From positions 1-6,966 of the forward strand of contig JAADEQ010000029.1 in assembly GCA_013153345.1 (NCBI GenBank): DNA of 6,966 nucleotides, written 5' to 3'. The first letter of the stretch is position 1. Each line of letters begins with the position of its first letter. The position numbers and the translations under genes were made by a program. Of this stretch, positions 6,327-6,966 are shown piece by piece. This DNA is from Campylobacterota bacterium (GTDB lineage Bacteria > Campylobacterota > Campylobacteria > Campylobacterales > Sulfurovaceae). The notes beneath the pieces were generated by a model. It saw only the letters and a program-made list of their open reading frames with translations, had not been told where the DNA came from and made no database searches.

Positions 6327-6966
6327 AGGGTATTTGCTCTCTAACTTTACAAAGAGCTTTTTAACTCTTTTTTTACCCTTTTTTATGGTTGTATCAATAA
6401 TTTATGTATTAAAAATCTCAAACCTCTCTTATAAAACAAATTTAGATTTTAAAGATTTTTTAACTCTATTTATATTTGTATTGCCATATATATTTTTTGC
6501 CACCATACCTTTAACCTTTCTTGGAGCTGTTATTAATACCCTATCAAAACTCTCAGAAGAGAATGAACTTATTGCAATATTTGCCTTAGGCTACTCCCCT
6601 TTAAAGATACTATTTTACTTTTTTGGAGTTGGGGTTTTATTCTCAGCCCTACTTATTATTGTAACTCTTTTTATTCTTCCAATTGCAGACCAAAAAATGA
6701 GAAATTTTGAGAGCAAAAAGATATATGAGGCAAAATTAAGAATTCTTCCAAAAAAGCTTAGTCAAAGTTTTGGAAAACACCACATCTTTATCGAAGAAAA
6801 TATCAATGGAGAGTTTAAAAATATAACAATGTTTACCAACCAAGATAAGAACTATCTTCAGATTCTATTTGCAAATAGTGGAAGTTTTGAAAAAGAGAAT
6901 AAGAGAAGTTATCTAAATTTAAATAGTGGAACCCTCTACCGATATAAAGATGAGAATTTTCAAATT
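6313..6966 (+). CDS. LptF/LptG-family (YjgP/YjgQ) permease, N-terminal part (runs off the right edge)
   Basis: LptF and LptG form the membrane channel of the LptB2FG transporter, which pulls lipopolysaccharide from the inner membrane toward the LptA bridge. The 218 codons shown give about three membrane helices (roughly 16-35, 49-77 and 97-123), the coupling segment ENELIAIFALGYSPLKI at 84-99 that is typical of the family and faces the ATPase, and then a hydrophilic stretch from about 126 with beta character (HHIFIEENINGEFKNITMF), as expected for the periplasmic jellyroll. The C-terminal helices are missing, and I cannot tell LptF from LptG. The ATG at 6313 has AGAGG 9 nt upstream and overlaps the peptidase by 14 nt. 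Its place after glmU and uppS fits an envelope operon. Confidence 0.88.
   Translation, partial: MAKVKGYLLSNFTKSFLTLFLPFFMVVSIIYVLKISNLSYKTNLDFKDFLTLFIFVLPYIFFATIPLTFLGAVINTLSKLSEENELIAIFALGYSPLKILFYFFGVGVLFSALLIIVTLFILPIADQKMRNFESKKIYEAKLRILPKKLSQSFGKHHIFIEENINGEFKNITMFTNQDKNYLQILFANSGSFEKENKRSYLNLNSGTLYRYKDENFQI

Noticed and set aside
5661..6750. GAATTC sites as a sign that all restriction palindromes are avoided
   Set aside because: GAATTC occurs at about 5661 and 6739, and AAGCTT also occurs, so avoidance is not uniform across palindromes.

Overview
This window looks like an ordinary chromosomal housekeeping segment from a Campylobacterota (epsilonproteobacterial) organism. The DNA is AT-rich, roughly one third G+C by eye, and arginine is encoded almost only by AGA/AGG. 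The proteins carry wording I associate with this group, such as the NYPGTGGAL loop of GlmU. The order glmU-coaBC-uppS-prepilin peptidase-LptF/G permease is one I recall from Campylobacter jejuni (about Cj0821-Cj0826, with trmA close by). That comparison is from memory and was not searched. I cannot name a genus.

Layout: two divergent, tightly packed gene runs start from a 56-bp intergenic region at 2299-2354. Leftwards (minus strand) run trmA (tRNA m5U54 methyltransferase), truD (tRNA pseudouridine-13 synthase) and the first 44 codons of a zinc-ribbon protein that resembles PqiA and leaves the window. Rightwards (plus strand) run glmU, coaBC, uppS, a type 4 prepilin peptidase and a truncated LptF/LptG-family permease. 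Neighbouring genes overlap by 8 to 14 nt or are 1 nt apart, so each run is probably one operon with coupled translation. A perfect TATAAT box faces glmU, and a weaker TAAAAT box faces trmA. No gap over 300 nt lacks a gene, and I see no RNA gene, mobile element, CRISPR array or factor-independent terminator.

The rightward genes make sense together as envelope biogenesis. GlmU makes UDP-GlcNAc for peptidoglycan and lipid A. UppS makes the C55 isoprenoid carrier. The LptF/G-type permease belongs to the lipopolysaccharide extraction machine. The peptidase matures type IV pilin-like proteins. CoaBC supplies the coenzyme A pathway. The leftward genes pair two tRNA uridine modifiers.

I found no undescribed biological system among the genes. 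The most interesting signals are in the DNA itself. GATC is absent from all 6,966 nt, although AGCT, with the same composition, is common. CpG is strongly depleted, with about 34 occurrences. Glutamate uses GAG over GAA despite the AT-richness. At protein level, TrmA carries an RlmD-like iron-sulfur cysteine set that E. coli TrmA lacks, and CoaBC departs from two usually conserved motifs. Several starts are not the longest possible: truD most likely begins at a TTG and the peptidase at a GTG.
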